Below, piece by piece: positions 8,070-18,030 of a stretch of DNA of 42,453 nucleotides; the first letter of the stretch is position 1; every line of letters starts with the position of its first letter. The position numbers were made by a program, and so were the translations under genes. The notes under the pieces are model-generated. The model was not told the DNA's origin, searched no databases, and worked only from the letters and a program-made list of their open reading frames with translations. Source of the stretch: Clostridia bacterium (lineage in GTDB: Bacteria > Bacillota > Clostridia > TANB77 > CAG-508); assembly GCA_022798335.1 (NCBI GenBank), contig JAAWMH010000010.1, positions 1-42,453 on the forward strand, written 5' to 3'.

Positions 8070-10431
8070 TTAAAAAATCAACTCTACTACTGTAACTCCC
8101 ATTTCGCCTTCGCCAAAAGTGCCTAAACGAAAGCTCTTTACATGAGAATTTGTTTTTAAATAAGTGTGAATTCCTGTACGAAGTTTTCCGTGTGCCCTTT
8201 CCGTGTACGATGCGAATAGGAGATAGGTGAGCCATAGCACAATTATCAATATATTTATCAATTACGTAAATAGCATCTTCTACATTATAGCCAATTACAT
8301 TAATTTCAGAAGAAACAAATTGAGCTTTAGAGTTCATTGTAGTATGAACTTCACCTACAGATTTAGAAGAAGTAGCAGTAGTTTTACTAAGTTGTTTTAA
8401 ATTTAAATTCATTTTAGCAGATCCCACTTGAAGCAATACCTCGCCAGATTTAGTAACATGTGAACTTAAAACAGTACCAGAAGACTGCAAAGAAGGAATC
8501 CATACCTGCATATTTTGCTTTATTTCAGAAGGGGTTAAAGGTAGGGAGGTATCTTTAGTAATATTGGGAGTTGGTGCTAAATTTTTTAATTTTTCATTTA
8601 ATCTATTTCTGTTTTGATTTGCTTGTTTTATATTTACATGTTTGTCATTTAAAGCTTGCAGTAACTCATTTATCTCTTGTTTAGCATCTAAAATAATTTC
8701 TCTTGCTTCTTGTTTTGCTTTATCAATAATGGATTGCTTTTTAGTAGTTAAATCGATATCTTTTTGCTCTAAAGACTGCCTTAAATTTGTAATTTGATTC
8801 AAATTTTTTTGAATTTCTTCTTTTTCCTTTTCAATAGTTAATTTATCATCATAAATATTTTTCAGTAATTCTTCTATTCCAATTTTATCTTCTTTTAAAT
8901 AAGAAGAAGCTTCTTTTAAAATTTGAGAAGAAAGTCCTAATTTTTTACTAATTTCAAAAGCATTACTTTTTCCAGGAATACCAATAAGAAGATGATAAGT
9001 AGGCTTTAAATTTTCTAAGTCAAATTCAAAACTTGCATTTTCAAAACCTTCTGTAACTAAAGCAAATTCTTTTAGTTCTGGGTAATGAGTAGTACAACAT
9101 ATTAAACTACCTATTTTTGTTAGATAACTTAAAATACTAATTGCTAAAGCAGAACCTTCTACAGGGTCTGTACCAGAGCCAAGTTCATCTACTAATACTA
9201 AAGAAGAGCTATCAGCTTTATTAGTTATATTTACTAAATTTTTCATATGGGCAGAAAAAGTACTTAAAGATTCTGAAATACTTTGTTCATCTCCAATATC
9301 TACGAAAATTTTAGAAAATACAAAAATACTACTTTTTTCATGGCAAGGAATAGGAATTCCACTATATGCCATTAAAAGAAGTAAACCAATTGTTTTTAAA
9401 GCAACTGTTTTACCACCAGTATTAGGTCCTGTAATTAACAAACAATTAAAATCCTTTCCTAGAGAAATATCAATAGGAACAGCTAACAATTTATCTAACA
9501 AAGGATGCTTAGCCCTAAAAAAATGGATTTCTTTTTTAGTAGTTAACTGAGGAATAGTAGCATCATAATCTTTTCCATAAGTAGCTTTTGCAAAGAGTAA
9601 ATCAATAATGCTAATACAATTTATATTTTGCATCAGTTCTTGTGTATAAGAGAAAAGAGAGCTAGAAAGAAGTTGCAAAATATTTTCAATTTCTAAATCT
9701 TCTTCTATTTTAATATGATTAATTTGATTGTTTAATTCAAAAATGGCAGTAGGTTCAATATATAAAGTAGAACCACTACTAGAAGTGTCATGAATAAACC
9801 CTTTTATCATATCTTTATATTCTTCTTTTACAGGAATAACATAACGATTATTGCGAATAGTTACAATTGGTTCCATTATATATTTAGAATAATTACTAGA
9901 ATAAAGAAAAAAATTTAGCTTTTCTTTTACTTGAGCTTCTAAATTCTTTTTGTTTTTTCTTAAAGATGCTAATTTAGCAGAAGCATTATCTGCTATAGTG
10001 TTTTCATCTAAAATTTTATCAGAAATATTTTTCTCTAAAGTAGGATTGCTATAAAGTAGAGAAAAATATGACTCAATATGAGAAAAAGGTGTTTTATCAA
10101 AATTAGCATCATTATAAAAATAAGAATGCAAGCTAGCAGCCATTTTTAAAAGTTTTGCAATTTCAAGTAGAGCTTTTGTAGATAAGACCTGGTTACTTTC
10201 TAATAATTTTATATATTTTTCTAAGTTTTCTACTTCAAAAAAAATAGGCAAACCTTTTTGATAAAGTAAAGAACTAATTTCTTTAGTTTCTAGGAGCATG
10301 CTTTCTACCTGCTCAAAATTAAATTTAGGAATTAAACGTAAACAAAGTTTTTTTCCAAGATATGTCTTGCAATATTTTTCTATTATTTGTATAATTTGCA
10401 TATATTCTAATTTAAATAAAAGTGTATCCAT
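8070..10431 (-). CDS. mutS2: MutS2 ribosome-rescue/recombination ATPase (one CGG +1 shift)
   Basis: MutS2 family protein, described as an ATPase that suppresses homologous recombination and splits collided ribosomes. Read with one +1 shift it is 786 residues, the normal length. Order: MutS-like lever and clamp region (about 1-300), ATPase with Walker [10 protein letters not shown] and Walker [14 protein letters not shown], a long coiled coil (about 520-640), a KOW-like linker, and a C-terminal Smr domain with HGKGTG and the last motif [15 protein letters not shown] 8190-8188 (codon 748) sits inside HGKGT(C)GKLR. Without the shift the end of the Smr domain is scrambled. I chose ATG 10431 ([11 protein letters not shown]) rather than the upstream in-frame extension, since families start here. 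Confidence 0.95.
8188..8190 (-). other. CGG +1 shift site in mutS2
   Basis: ACA CGG AAA in frame (codon 748); skipping C gives ACA GGA AAA (T G K), the invariant GTG of the Smr domain. Confidence 0.93.
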
Positions 10432-10523
10432 ATAGATTAAATCCTTTCTTAAATAAAAGATATTGATATTATGACATAAAAGTGGGTAAAATACAAGTAA
10501 AATGCGAAAAGGAGAAACGAAAG

Positions 10524-12000
10524 ATGAATAAAAAAAGTATAGCACAAATAGTAAAACAGCAAAAAGGCGTTAGTCTTGTTACACTAGTAATTACCATTGT
10601 TGTTATTTTTATTTTATCAGCAGTTACTGTAAATATGTTAGCAGGAGATGGAGGTGTTTTAAGGCAATCTAGAGAGGCGCAAAATACTACTAAAAATCAA
10701 GTAAGTGAGCAAGATGCAGATGTAGACACATTGCTAGATAAAGTAGGAGAAGAATTTAAAGATGCTTATCAAGACTCTACTCGGTGCTAATAGACCAAAA
10801 TTATCTTCTGCAATGGTGCCAGTAAAATGGGATGGTACAACTTGGATTGTTACAGATCAAACAGATAAAGAATGGTTTGATTATAACGAAAAAAAATGGG
10901 CAAATGTTATGTTAAAAGATGGCTTGAAAGTAGAAGGTGTTGCAGATGCAAGTATAGCTTCATTAAAAGAAATGAAAGATAAAAAAGTAATAAAAGAAGG
11001 CAGTATGTTTGTATGGATTCCAAGATTTGCTTATCAAATTACTAATGGCTATCATAAAAATGGAAAAGAGCTAAATGAGTCAAATTCAGAATTAGGAGTA
11101 GGAACAATTAGAATTGAATTTATGAAAGGCAAGAAAAATGAAAGTGTAAGAGGAAGAACTAGTTTTCATAATGAAAGTGGAGAAAACAATTGGAACATAC
11201 ACCCTGCTTTTGACTACAATGGTGCGGTAGAAGGAATTTGGGTAGCTAAATTTGAAGCAAGCCATGAAGATTGCACTACAGATGCATCAACAGGAGAAGA
11301 TACTTCAGAAACACCAACTAGCAGAAGACTACAAATAAAGCCAGGAATTACAAGTTGGAGAAATATTTCTATTTGGAATGCTACAGCAGTATGTGGAAAT
11401 TATAATATTTCATTAAATAGTCATTTAATGAAAAATACAGAATGGGGAGCAATTGTTTATTTAGCTCAAAGCAATTATGGAATAGAAGGAAAAATAGAAA
11501 TCAATAATAGCGATAGTTTTATAACAGGAGCTAGTATAGGAGAAAATGCAGTAGGAACACAAAATGATTACACAAGTGAGCTAGGAGTTAAAGCAAGTAC
11601 AACAGGAAATGTATATGGTGTATATGACATGAGTGGAGGCTCTTGGGAATATGTAGCAGCATACTTAAATGAAACTAGTAGCGCAGAACATTATGGCAAT
11701 AGCTTGATTAATGCACAAAGCTATAATAAAAATGTGTACCAAGTAGGGCAAGAAAATACAAAGATAAGCCACTACGAGGCAAATAGCAATGTATATGGAG
11801 ACGCTATGTATGAGACCTCAAATGGAGCACAGCAAAATAATGCATGGTATAGTAATAATACAGAATTTGCAGATACAGCTTCTATTTTCTTTTTAAGAGG
11901 TGGTATGTATAATAGTGGAGCTGGAGTTTATAGTTTTAGTAGTACTACAAATGCTGTAAACGCTAAATATAGCTTTAGGCCAACATTAATTGTAAAATAA
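10524..12000 (+). CDS. Prepilin-like protein with C-terminal FGE-like domain (one CGG +1 shift)
   Basis: A 491-residue surface protein when read with a +1 shift at CGG 10782. The N-terminus carries a type IV prepilin signal: basic leader MNKKSIAQIVKQQ, cleavage region KGVSLVTL and one hydrophobic helix to about residue 42. The large C-terminal part contains MFVWIPRFAYQI, WVAKFEASHED, HLMKNTEWGAIV, YDMSGGSWEYV and FLRGGMYNSGAG, the pattern of formylglycine-generating-enzyme-like lectin folds. The shift lies between the pilin stalk and the domain, so no shift gives an 88-residue bare pilin. ATG 10524 follows GGAGAAACGAAAG. No pilus assembly genes are nearby. It is divergent from mutS2. Confidence 0.85.
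10782..10784 (+). other. CGG +1 shift site in the prepilin-like gene
   Basis: ACT CGG TGC in frame (codon 87); skipping C gives ACT GGT GCT (T G A) and joins the 88-residue pilin ORF to the 400-residue C-terminal domain. Confidence 0.9.
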
Positions 12001-12030
12001 AAGCAAACTTTTTTGAAAAAAGCTTGCTTT
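12000..12030 (+). terminator. Terminator of the prepilin-like gene
   Basis: AAAGCAAACTTTTTT pairs with AAAAAAGCTTGCTTT with one mismatch, directly after the stop codon, with U-rich arms. Confidence 0.75.
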
Positions 12031-12052
12031 TATAGGAAAATAAGGGTATAAT
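12024..12052 (+). promoter_or_regulatory. Promoter of the rimP-nusA-infB operon
   Basis: TTGCTT (12024-12029), a 17-base spacer and a consensus TATAAT (12047-12052). The -35 overlaps the end of the preceding terminator. Confidence 0.7.
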
Positions 12053-12073
12053 AATAATGCATAAAAAAATACT

Positions 12074-12102
12074 AGAAGAGTGGGAACAAATCCCACTCTT
12101 CT
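12074..12102 (+). other. Perfect hairpin in the rimP 5' leader
   Basis: AGAAGAGTGGGA (12074-12085), loop ACAAA, TCCCACTCTTCT (12091-12102): a perfect 12-bp stem about 20 bases after the promoter and 30 before rimP. No T-run follows, so it is more likely an mRNA-stabilising or regulatory leader structure than a terminator. Confidence 0.7.
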
Positions 12103-12132
12103 AACGTAAAAAAGGAAAACTAAGGAGTTAAT

Positions 12133-12624
12133 ATGGCAAATATTGAAACAAAAGTAGCAGAATTACTGAAGAGCACAATTGAAAATTTAGGATATAAGCT
12201 ATATGATGTTATTTACGAAAAAGAAGCACAAGACTATTATTTACGTGTTTTTATCGACCAAAAAGAGGGAATTAGCTTAAATGATTGTGAAAAAGTAAAT
12301 AATGCTATATCAGATTTGTTAGATGAAGCAAATTATATTAAAGAGGCTTACTTTTTAGAAGTTTCTTCACCAGGAATAGAAAGACTATTGCGAAAAGATG
12401 AACATTTGCAAGAGGTACTAAACCAAGAAATTATTTTAAATTTATATAAACCTATAGAAATGCTAAATGAACAAAATCATAAAAAGAATGTATCTAAGAA
12501 ACAATTAATTGGCATTTTAAAAGAATTTAATGAAGAAAAAATAGTTTTAAAAATAGAAGAAAGTAAAATAACTATTCAAAGAAAAGATATTTCTAACATG
12601 AAATTAAAATATAATTGGGATTAA
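12133..12624 (+). CDS. rimP: Ribosome maturation factor RimP
   Basis: 30S subunit maturation factor, 163 residues. The conserved N-terminal domain (about 1-80) shows YLRVFIDQKEGISLNDCEKVN and the typical EVSSPGIERLL that links to the C-terminal SH3-like domain. Length and first position in the rimP-nusA-ylxR-ylxQ-infB order are the standard Firmicutes arrangement. ATG 12133 follows AAGGAG. Confidence 0.96.
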   Translation: MANIETKVAELLKSTIENLGYKLYDVIYEKEAQDYYLRVFIDQKEGISLNDCEKVNNAISDLLDEANYIKEAYFLEVSSPGIERLLRKDEHLQEVLNQEIILNLYKPIEMLNEQNHKKNVSKKQLIGILKEFNEEKIVLKIEESKITIQRKDISNMKLKYNWD

Positions 12625-12644
12625 AATCTTAGGAGGAAGAAAAA

Positions 12645-13781
12645 ATGAAGAAGAAAACAAAGACAAATGGTCCAGCAATTGACAGCTCAGAGTTGATACT
12701 TGCACTACAAGAGCTAGAAAAAGAAAAGGGAATTAAAAAAGAATACATACTAGATTCTATTGAAACTGCATTAGTAACAGCTTATAAAAGAAACTTTGAC
12801 TCAGAAGAAAATGTAAAAGTAACTATGGATAAACAAACAGGTGAAGTTCATGTATATGCAGTAAAAGATATTGTAGAACAGGTAGAAAATCCAAATTTAG
12901 AAATTTTATTAATAGATGCACAAAAAATAGACAAAAAATTAGAAATTGGAGATAAAGCAGAAATAGAGCTTGCTCCTAAAAATTTTGGTAGAATTGCAGC
13001 ACAAACTGCAAAACAAGTAATTGTACAAAAAATTAGAGAAGAAACTAGAAACATTTTATTTGATGAATTCTATGATAGAAAAGGCGAAATTGTTACTGGT
13101 ATTGTACAAAAAGCAGACAGTAATATTGTAGTATTAGATTTAGGAAAACTAGAAGCAGTTATGCCAGCAAAAGAGCAAATACCTACTGAAAAATATCATG
13201 TAAACGATAAAATAAGAGCTTATGTGTTACAAGTAGAAAAGGGAATAAAAGGTTCTCCACAAGTTACAGTATCAAGAGCTTGCACAGATTTTGTAAGAAA
13301 ATTATTTGAGTTAGAAATTCCAGAAATTTATGAAGGTGTTATTGAAATAAAAAGCGTTTCAAGAGATCCAGGAAGCAGAAGCAAAGTAGCAGTTTACTCA
13401 CCAAATGAAAACATAGATCCAGTTGGTTCTTGTGTAGGTCAAAAAGGAATTCGTATTCAAAATATTATTAATGAATTACATGGAGAAAAAATAGATGTTA
13501 TTGAATGGAACGAAGACCCATCTATCTTTATTTCAGCAGCATTACTTCCAGCACAAGTTATGGCAGTAGATATTCATGAAGAAGATAAATTTGCTCAAGT
13601 AATTGTACCAGATGATCAATTATCTTTAGCAATTGGAAAATCAGGACAAAATGCAAGATTGTCTGCAAGACTTACTAGTTGGAAAATAGATATTAAGAGT
13701 GAATCACAGTTTAGAGAAATGATAACAAAAGCAAATGAAGAAAGTGAAGAAATGCAAAATCAAGAATCAGTAGAAGAATAA
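12645..13781 (+). CDS. nusA: Transcription termination/antitermination factor NusA
   Basis: RNA polymerase-binding factor, 378 residues, the short Firmicutes form without C-terminal acidic repeats. Order: N-terminal polymerase-binding domain (about 1-125), S1 domain (about 135-200, VTGIVQKADSNIVVLDLG), KH1 (DPVGSCVGQKGIRIQNI) and KH2 (LSLAIGKSGQNARLSARLT), then a short acidic tail. Start ATG follows AGGAGG. It lies 20 bases after rimP. Confidence 0.97.
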   Translation: MKKKTKTNGPAIDSSELILALQELEKEKGIKKEYILDSIETALVTAYKRNFDSEENVKVTMDKQTGEVHVYAVKDIVEQVENPNLEILLIDAQKIDKKLEIGDKAEIELAPKNFGRIAAQTAKQVIVQKIREETRNILFDEFYDRKGEIVTGIVQKADSNIVVLDLGKLEAVMPAKEQIPTEKYHVNDKIRAYVLQVEKGIKGSPQVTVSRACTDFVRKLFELEIPEIYEGVIEIKSVSRDPGSRSKVAVYSPNENIDPVGSCVGQKGIRIQNIINELHGEKIDVIEWNEDPSIFISAALLPAQVMAVDIHEEDKFAQVIVPDDQLSLAIGKSGQNARLSARLTSWKIDIKSESQFREMITKANEESEEMQNQESVEE

Positions 13782-13840
13782 GAAATAGGAATAATGTATA
13801 AAAATTGCAAATACACTTAAAATAAAAGGGAGTGGACATT

Positions 13841-14098
13841 TTGAAAAAATTACCAAGCCGTACTTGCATTGGCTGCAATACACAAAAAACAAAAAAAGAA
13901 TTAATTCGTATTGTAAAAAATGCAAATGGAGAAATAAGCCTTGACAAAACAGGAAAGTTGCCAGGAAGAGGTGCTTATGTTTGCAACAATTTAGAATGTT
14001 TAGAAAAAGCAATTCGTTCTAAAAAGTTAGAAAGATGTTTTGAAACAAAAATAGAAGAAACTATTTATGAAGAATTAAAAAGTACAATAGGAAATTAA
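13841..14098 (+). CDS. ylxR: YlxR family RNA-binding protein (DUF448)
   Basis: Small basic protein, 85 residues from TTG 13841, with the family signature PSRTCIGCNTQKTKKELIRIV and GKLPGRGAYVC. YlxR binds RNA and, in studied Firmicutes, affects RNase P and expression of other genes. GGGAG at 13828-13832 sits 8 bases before TTG 13841, which is why I prefer it to the in-frame GTG 13832 that overlaps that site. Usual place between nusA and ylxQ. Confidence 0.93.
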   Translation: MKKLPSRTCIGCNTQKTKKELIRIVKNANGEISLDKTGKLPGRGAYVCNNLECLEKAIRSKKLERCFETKIEETIYEELKSTIGN

Positions 14099-14109
14099 GG
14101 GGTGTAAAT

Positions 14110-14424
14110 TTGATTAATTATCAAAAAATATGTGGTTTAATAGGACTAGCAACAAAAGCAGGAAAAATAGCGGCAGGTAGGGAGGCATGCATAGAGGCAA
14201 TAGAAAAAAGGAGTACAAAGCTCATTTTAATAGCAGTAGATGCATCAGAAAGAACTAAAAAGTTATTTCAAGAAAAATGCAAAAGTTTTTCCATACCAAT
14301 TTACGAAATGTTATCTATAGAAGAATTAAGCAAAGCTATAGGAAAACCGAATAAAGCAGTAATTGGTATCAAAGAAAAGGGCTTTTCGGAAGCAATTGGA
14401 AAAATTATAAATGGGGGTGCGTAA
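14110..14424 (+). CDS. ylxQ: YlxQ, L7Ae/L30e-family RNA-binding protein
   Basis: 104-residue ribosomal L7Ae-like protein. LIGLATKAGKIAAGREACIEAI and LILIAVDASERT are the family's N-terminal and strand motifs. It probably binds kink-turn RNA. TTG start at 14110 follows AAGGGGTG; it is 11 bases downstream of ylxR and overlaps nothing. Standard position before infB. Confidence 0.93.
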   Translation: MINYQKICGLIGLATKAGKIAAGREACIEAIEKRSTKLILIAVDASERTKKLFQEKCKSFSIPIYEMLSIEELSKAIGKPNKAVIGIKEKGFSEAIGKIINGGA

Positions 14425-14428
14425 ATAG

Positions 14429-17400
14429 ATGGGAAAATTTAAAATACATGAAATTGCAAAAGAATTAGGACTAGGAAGCAAAGAGGTTATTGCAAAAGCA
14501 AAAGAACTAGGAATAGAAGTAACAAGTCATTTAAGTTCAGTAGAAGAAGAATTAGCACAAAAAATTAAAAAAAGTTTTGGAAAACAGGAAAAGAAGGAAG
14601 AAAAAGGAAATAAAAAAGAAGCTACTACTCCTGTTATTATTAGGCGTGAGGTAATTTTAGCAGATGAAGAAGTTGAAACTAAAAAAGAAGAAAAGGTAGA
14701 TAGAAAAGATGTTGGTTTTGTAGAAAGAAAGAAAAACCAAGATTTTAATATTGTATATAGAAAACAACCAACAAAGCCAATGACAGTAAGTGAATTATTT
14801 GGCATTAAAAATAATAAAAAAGAAGAAGTAAAAAAAGAAGAACCAGTAGCAGAAGAGACTAAAAAAGTAGAAGAAAAAGAAGTGATAGAAACAAAAAAGG
14901 AAGAAGTAGTAGAAAAAGTAGTAGAACAGAAAAAAGAAGTTAAGCCAATAGATGATAATAAAGAGACTGATACTGTAAAACAAAGTAAGAACGAATCTGA
15001 TTCTCAAAGTGGAAATACCAATCAAAATCATTTTGAAAATCGTAATAATCAAAATAGATTTAACAATCGTCAAGATGGACAAAATAGATTTGAAAACCGT
15101 GGAAGAGCAGATAATCAAAATCGTTTTGGAAACCAAAGGGGAGAATATAATAACCAAAACCGTTTTGGAGATAGAAACAATCAAAATAGGTTTCATAATC
15201 GTCAAGATGGACAAAATAGATTTGAAAATCGCGGAAGAGCAGATAATCAAAATCGTTTTGGAAACCAAAGGGGAGAATATAATAACCAAAATCGTTTTGG
15301 GGATCGTAATAATCAAAACAGATTTGGAAACAATAATCAAAGACCAGGAAGATTTAATCGAAATGCAAATGGAGCAAGACCGCTAGATAATCGTGGAATT
15401 GATCGCAACATTAAAGATATTATGGCATCAGATATTGTAGAAAAAGAAGATAAAAGAGACATTAGCACAAGAGCAATAGACAAAGAAAAAGCAAACCGCT
15501 ATGAAGACAACAAAGCAAAAAAAGGAACAAAAGCAAAAAAAGGAGATCGTTTCCAAGAAGAATTTAATGAAGGAAAATTAAAGGATTTAAAACAAGTAGA
15601 CAAATTATCTCATATGTTTAATGAACAAGATGGCGGAATGCTTGATTACTATGATTTAACAACTGCAAGAGGAAAGAAAAATAAACGTAAACCACAAAGA
15701 GAAGAAGAAAGAAATAAACAAAAAATCTTTGAACTAAAAGAAATTACAATACCAGCTATGATTACTGTAAAGGACCTAGCAACTGAGATGAAAAAGACAA
15801 GTGGAGAAGTTATTAAAAAGCTATTTAATTATGGTATTATGGCAACTATCAATAATACAATTGATTTTGATACAGCCTTTTTAGTAGCAGAAGAATTTGG
15901 TATTACAGCAATAAAAAAAGAAGAAGTCAAAGAAGAAGATATTTTATTTGATGAAACAGAAGATACAGCTGATGAATTAGAACCAAGACCACCAGTAGTT
16001 GTCGTAATGGGACACGTAGACCATGGAAAAACATCACTTTTAGATGCTATTCGTAGTACTAATGTCATAGAAGGAGAAGCAGGAGGAATTACCCAACATA
16101 TTGGAGCATATAAAGTAAATGTTAATAATAGAGAAATTACATTCTTAGATACACCAGGACATGAAGCATTTACTGCAATGCGTGCAAGAGGAGCACAAAT
16201 TACTGACGTAGCAATATTAATAGTAGCAGCAGATGATGGTGTTATGCCACAAACAGTAGAGGCAATTAACCATGCAAAAGCAGCTGAGATTCCAATTATT
16301 GTAGCAGTAAATAAAATAGATTTACCAGGAGCAAATGTAGAAAAAATTAAACAAGAATTAATGGAATACGAGTTAGTACCAGAAGAATGGGGTGGAGATA
16401 CTATTTATGTTCCAATTTCTGCAAAAAAGAAAATAAATATTGATAATTTACTAGAAATGGTATTATTAGTAGCAGATATGAAAGAACTAAAAGCAAACCC
16501 TAATAAACAAGCAAAAGGAACGGTTATTGAAGCAAGACTTGATAAAGCAAAAGGTCCAATTGCATCAATGCTTGTACAAAGAGGTACTTTAGACGAAGGT
16601 GATACCATTGTTGTTGGTAAATCTATTGGTAGAATTCGTGCTATGAAAAATGACAAAGGTCAAAAAGTAAAAAAAGCGGGACCATCTACACCAGTTGAAA
16701 TCATGGGATTAACAGAAGTGCCAGAAGCAGGAGATACTTTCTATGAAGTTAAAAATGAAAAAATGGCAAAACACTTAATAGAAAGAAGAAAACGCCAAGA
16801 AAGAGAGCAAGCAATAAACGAAAATAGTAAAGTAACATTAAGCAATCTATTTGAAAAAATGGAAAGCGAAAACTTAAAACAGTTAAACATTATTGTAAAA
16901 GCAGATGTACAAGGAACTGCACAAGCATTAAAACAATCACTAGAAAAATTATCTAATGAAGAAGTAAGAGTAAGAGTTATTCATGCAGTAGCAGGAGCTG
17001 TTACAGAGTCAGATGTACAACTTGCTAAAGCAGGAAACTGTATTATTATTGCATTCAATGTAAGACCAGTTAATACAGCAAAAGATATGGCAGAAAAAGA
17101 AGCAGTAGAAATTAAGCAATACTCTGTTATATACCAAGCAATAGAAGACGTAGAAGCAGCAATGAAAGGAATGTTAGACCCAATTTATGAAGAAAAAGTA
17201 ATTGGAAATGCTGTAGTAAGACAAACCTTTAGAGTGTCTGGAGTGGGTACTATTGCAGGAGCTTATGTATTAGATGGAAAAATAGAAAGAAATGCAGGAG
17301 TACGTGTCATTCGTGAAAATGTAGTAATTCATGATGGAAAACTAATTTCTCTAAAACGTTTTAAAGATGATGCAAAAGAAGTATCAAAAGGCTTTGAATG

Positions 17401-17482
17401 TGGACTTCAAATTGAAGGGTATAATGATGTAAAAGAAGATGACACCTTAGAATTTTACATTATGGAAGAGGTTAAGAGGTAA
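14429..17482 (+). CDS. infB: Translation initiation factor IF-2
   Basis: GTPase that delivers fMet-tRNA to the 30S subunit. At 1017 residues it is long because of an extended N-terminal linker. Order: IF2N domain (1-50), a Lys/Glu-rich linker, an Asn/Arg/Gln-rich low-complexity part with two 44-residue repeats (214-301), a second IF2N domain (about 435-490), the G domain with GHVDHGKT near 529, DTPGHEAF near 574, NKIDLP near 628 and SAKK, then domains II-IV. ATG 14429 follows GGGGGTG. CGG triplets all lie across codon boundaries; none is in frame. Confidence 0.98.
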   Translation: MGKFKIHEIAKELGLGSKEVIAKAKELGIEVTSHLSSVEEELAQKIKKSFGKQEKKEEKGNKKEATTPVIIRREVILADEEVETKKEEKVDRKDVGFVERKKNQDFNIVYRKQPTKPMTVSELFGIKNNKKEEVKKEEPVAEETKKVEEKEVIETKKEEVVEKVVEQKKEVKPIDDNKETDTVKQSKNESDSQSGNTNQNHFENRNNQNRFNNRQDGQNRFENRGRADNQNRFGNQRGEYNNQNRFGDRNNQNRFHNRQDGQNRFENRGRADNQNRFGNQRGEYNNQNRFGDRNNQNRFGNNNQRPGRFNRNANGARPLDNRGIDRNIKDIMASDIVEKEDKRDISTRAIDKEKANRYEDNKAKKGTKAKKGDRFQEEFNEGKLKDLKQVDKLSHMFNEQDGGMLDYYDLTTARGKKNKRKPQREEERNKQKIFELKEITIPAMITVKDLATEMKKTSGEVIKKLFNYGIMATINNTIDFDTAFLVAEEFGITAIKKEEVKEEDILFDETEDTADELEPRPPVVVVMGHVDHGKTSLLDAIRSTNVIEGEAGGITQHIGAYKVNVNNREITFLDTPGHEAFTAMRARGAQITDVAILIVAADDGVMPQTVEAINHAKAAEIPIIVAVNKIDLPGANVEKIKQELMEYELVPEEWGGDTIYVPISAKKKINIDNLLEMVLLVADMKELKANPNKQAKGTVIEARLDKAKGPIASMLVQRGTLDEGDTIVVGKSIGRIRAMKNDKGQKVKKAGPSTPVEIMGLTEVPEAGDTFYEVKNEKMAKHLIERRKRQEREQAINENSKVTLSNLFEKMESENLKQLNIIVKADVQGTAQALKQSLEKLSNEEVRVRVIHAVAGAVTESDVQLAKAGNCIIIAFNVRPVNTAKDMAEKEAVEIKQYSVIYQAIEDVEAAMKGMLDPIYEEKVIGNAVVRQTFRVSGVGTIAGAYVLDGKIERNAGVRVIRENVVIHDGKLISLKRFKDDAKEVSKGFECGLQIEGYNDVKEDDTLEFYIMEEVKR
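15068..15331 (+). repeat. Two 132-bp in-frame direct repeats inside infB
   Basis: Copies start at 15068 and 15200 (CGTCAAGATGGACAAAATAG) and differ at few, mostly synonymous positions. They encode two 44-residue units rich in QNRF and [10 protein letters not shown] in the disordered linker between the two IF2N domains. Recombination between them could change linker length without changing frame. Confidence 0.9.
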
Positions 17483-17495
17483 AAAAATGGCATGT

Positions 17496-17611
17496 GTCAG
17501 TTTAGGGACGTTCTTAAAAGTGACAGAATTGTCACTTTGGGGACATACTTTTAACAAAGAGTGTCCCTTTTATGACAGTTTTGGCAAAAGCAAGAACGTC
17601 CCCTAACTGAC
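17496..17611. repeat. Intergenic inverted repeat, copy 2 (upstream of rbfA)
   Basis: Close copy of the element at 3019-3136, with the same terminal GTCAGTTTAGGGACGTTCTT and internal GTGACA/TGTCAC arms. It lies between infB and rbfA, ending 23 bases before the rbfA start. Confidence 0.9.
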
Positions 17612-17634
17612 AAAACAGAAAGGAAGAGAAAAAG

Positions 17635-17991
17635 ATGCCAAAAAATGAGGCAAGGTTAAATCGTGTTAACGAAGAACTAAAAAAAGAAATAAGCAATATT
17701 CTTACCTTTGAACTTAAGAATTCAAAGGTAACTGGCTTAATTAGTGTAACAAAAGCTAAAATTACACCAGACTTTAAATATGCTAAGATTTATGTTAGTA
17801 TTTTAAATTCTAAAAGTATAGGTAAAACCATGGAAGGTTTAAAAGAATCTTCAGGTTTTATTCGTAGCCAAATAGCTAAGAATATCAATTTAAGAGTTAC
17901 GCCAGAGCTAATTTTCGAATTGGATGATTCGTTAGAATATGGAGCTAAAATAGATAAAATACTAAGAGAATTAAATGATAAAAATAAGTAA
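17635..17991 (+). CDS. rbfA: Ribosome-binding factor A
   Basis: KH-fold 30S assembly factor, 118 residues. Typical features: N-terminal RLNRVNEELKKEISNIL, the segment VTKAKITPDFKYAKIYVSIL, and C-terminal LRVTPELIFELDDSLEYGAKI. ATG 17635 follows GGAAGAG. The gene continues the infB operon after a repeat element. Confidence 0.97.
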   Translation: MPKNEARLNRVNEELKKEISNILTFELKNSKVTGLISVTKAKITPDFKYAKIYVSILNSKSIGKTMEGLKESSGFIRSQIAKNINLRVTPELIFELDDSLEYGAKIDKILRELNDKNK

Positions 17992-18030
17992 CAAAAATTA
18001 GTGAAAATAGAAAAGATAAGGGGTATATAA

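Noticed and set aside
14795..15340. 181-residue minus-strand ORF opposite infB
   Set aside because: It mirrors the low-complexity Asn/Lys linker of infB, has a biased Ile/Phe/Tyr composition and no ribosome site; it is a shadow.
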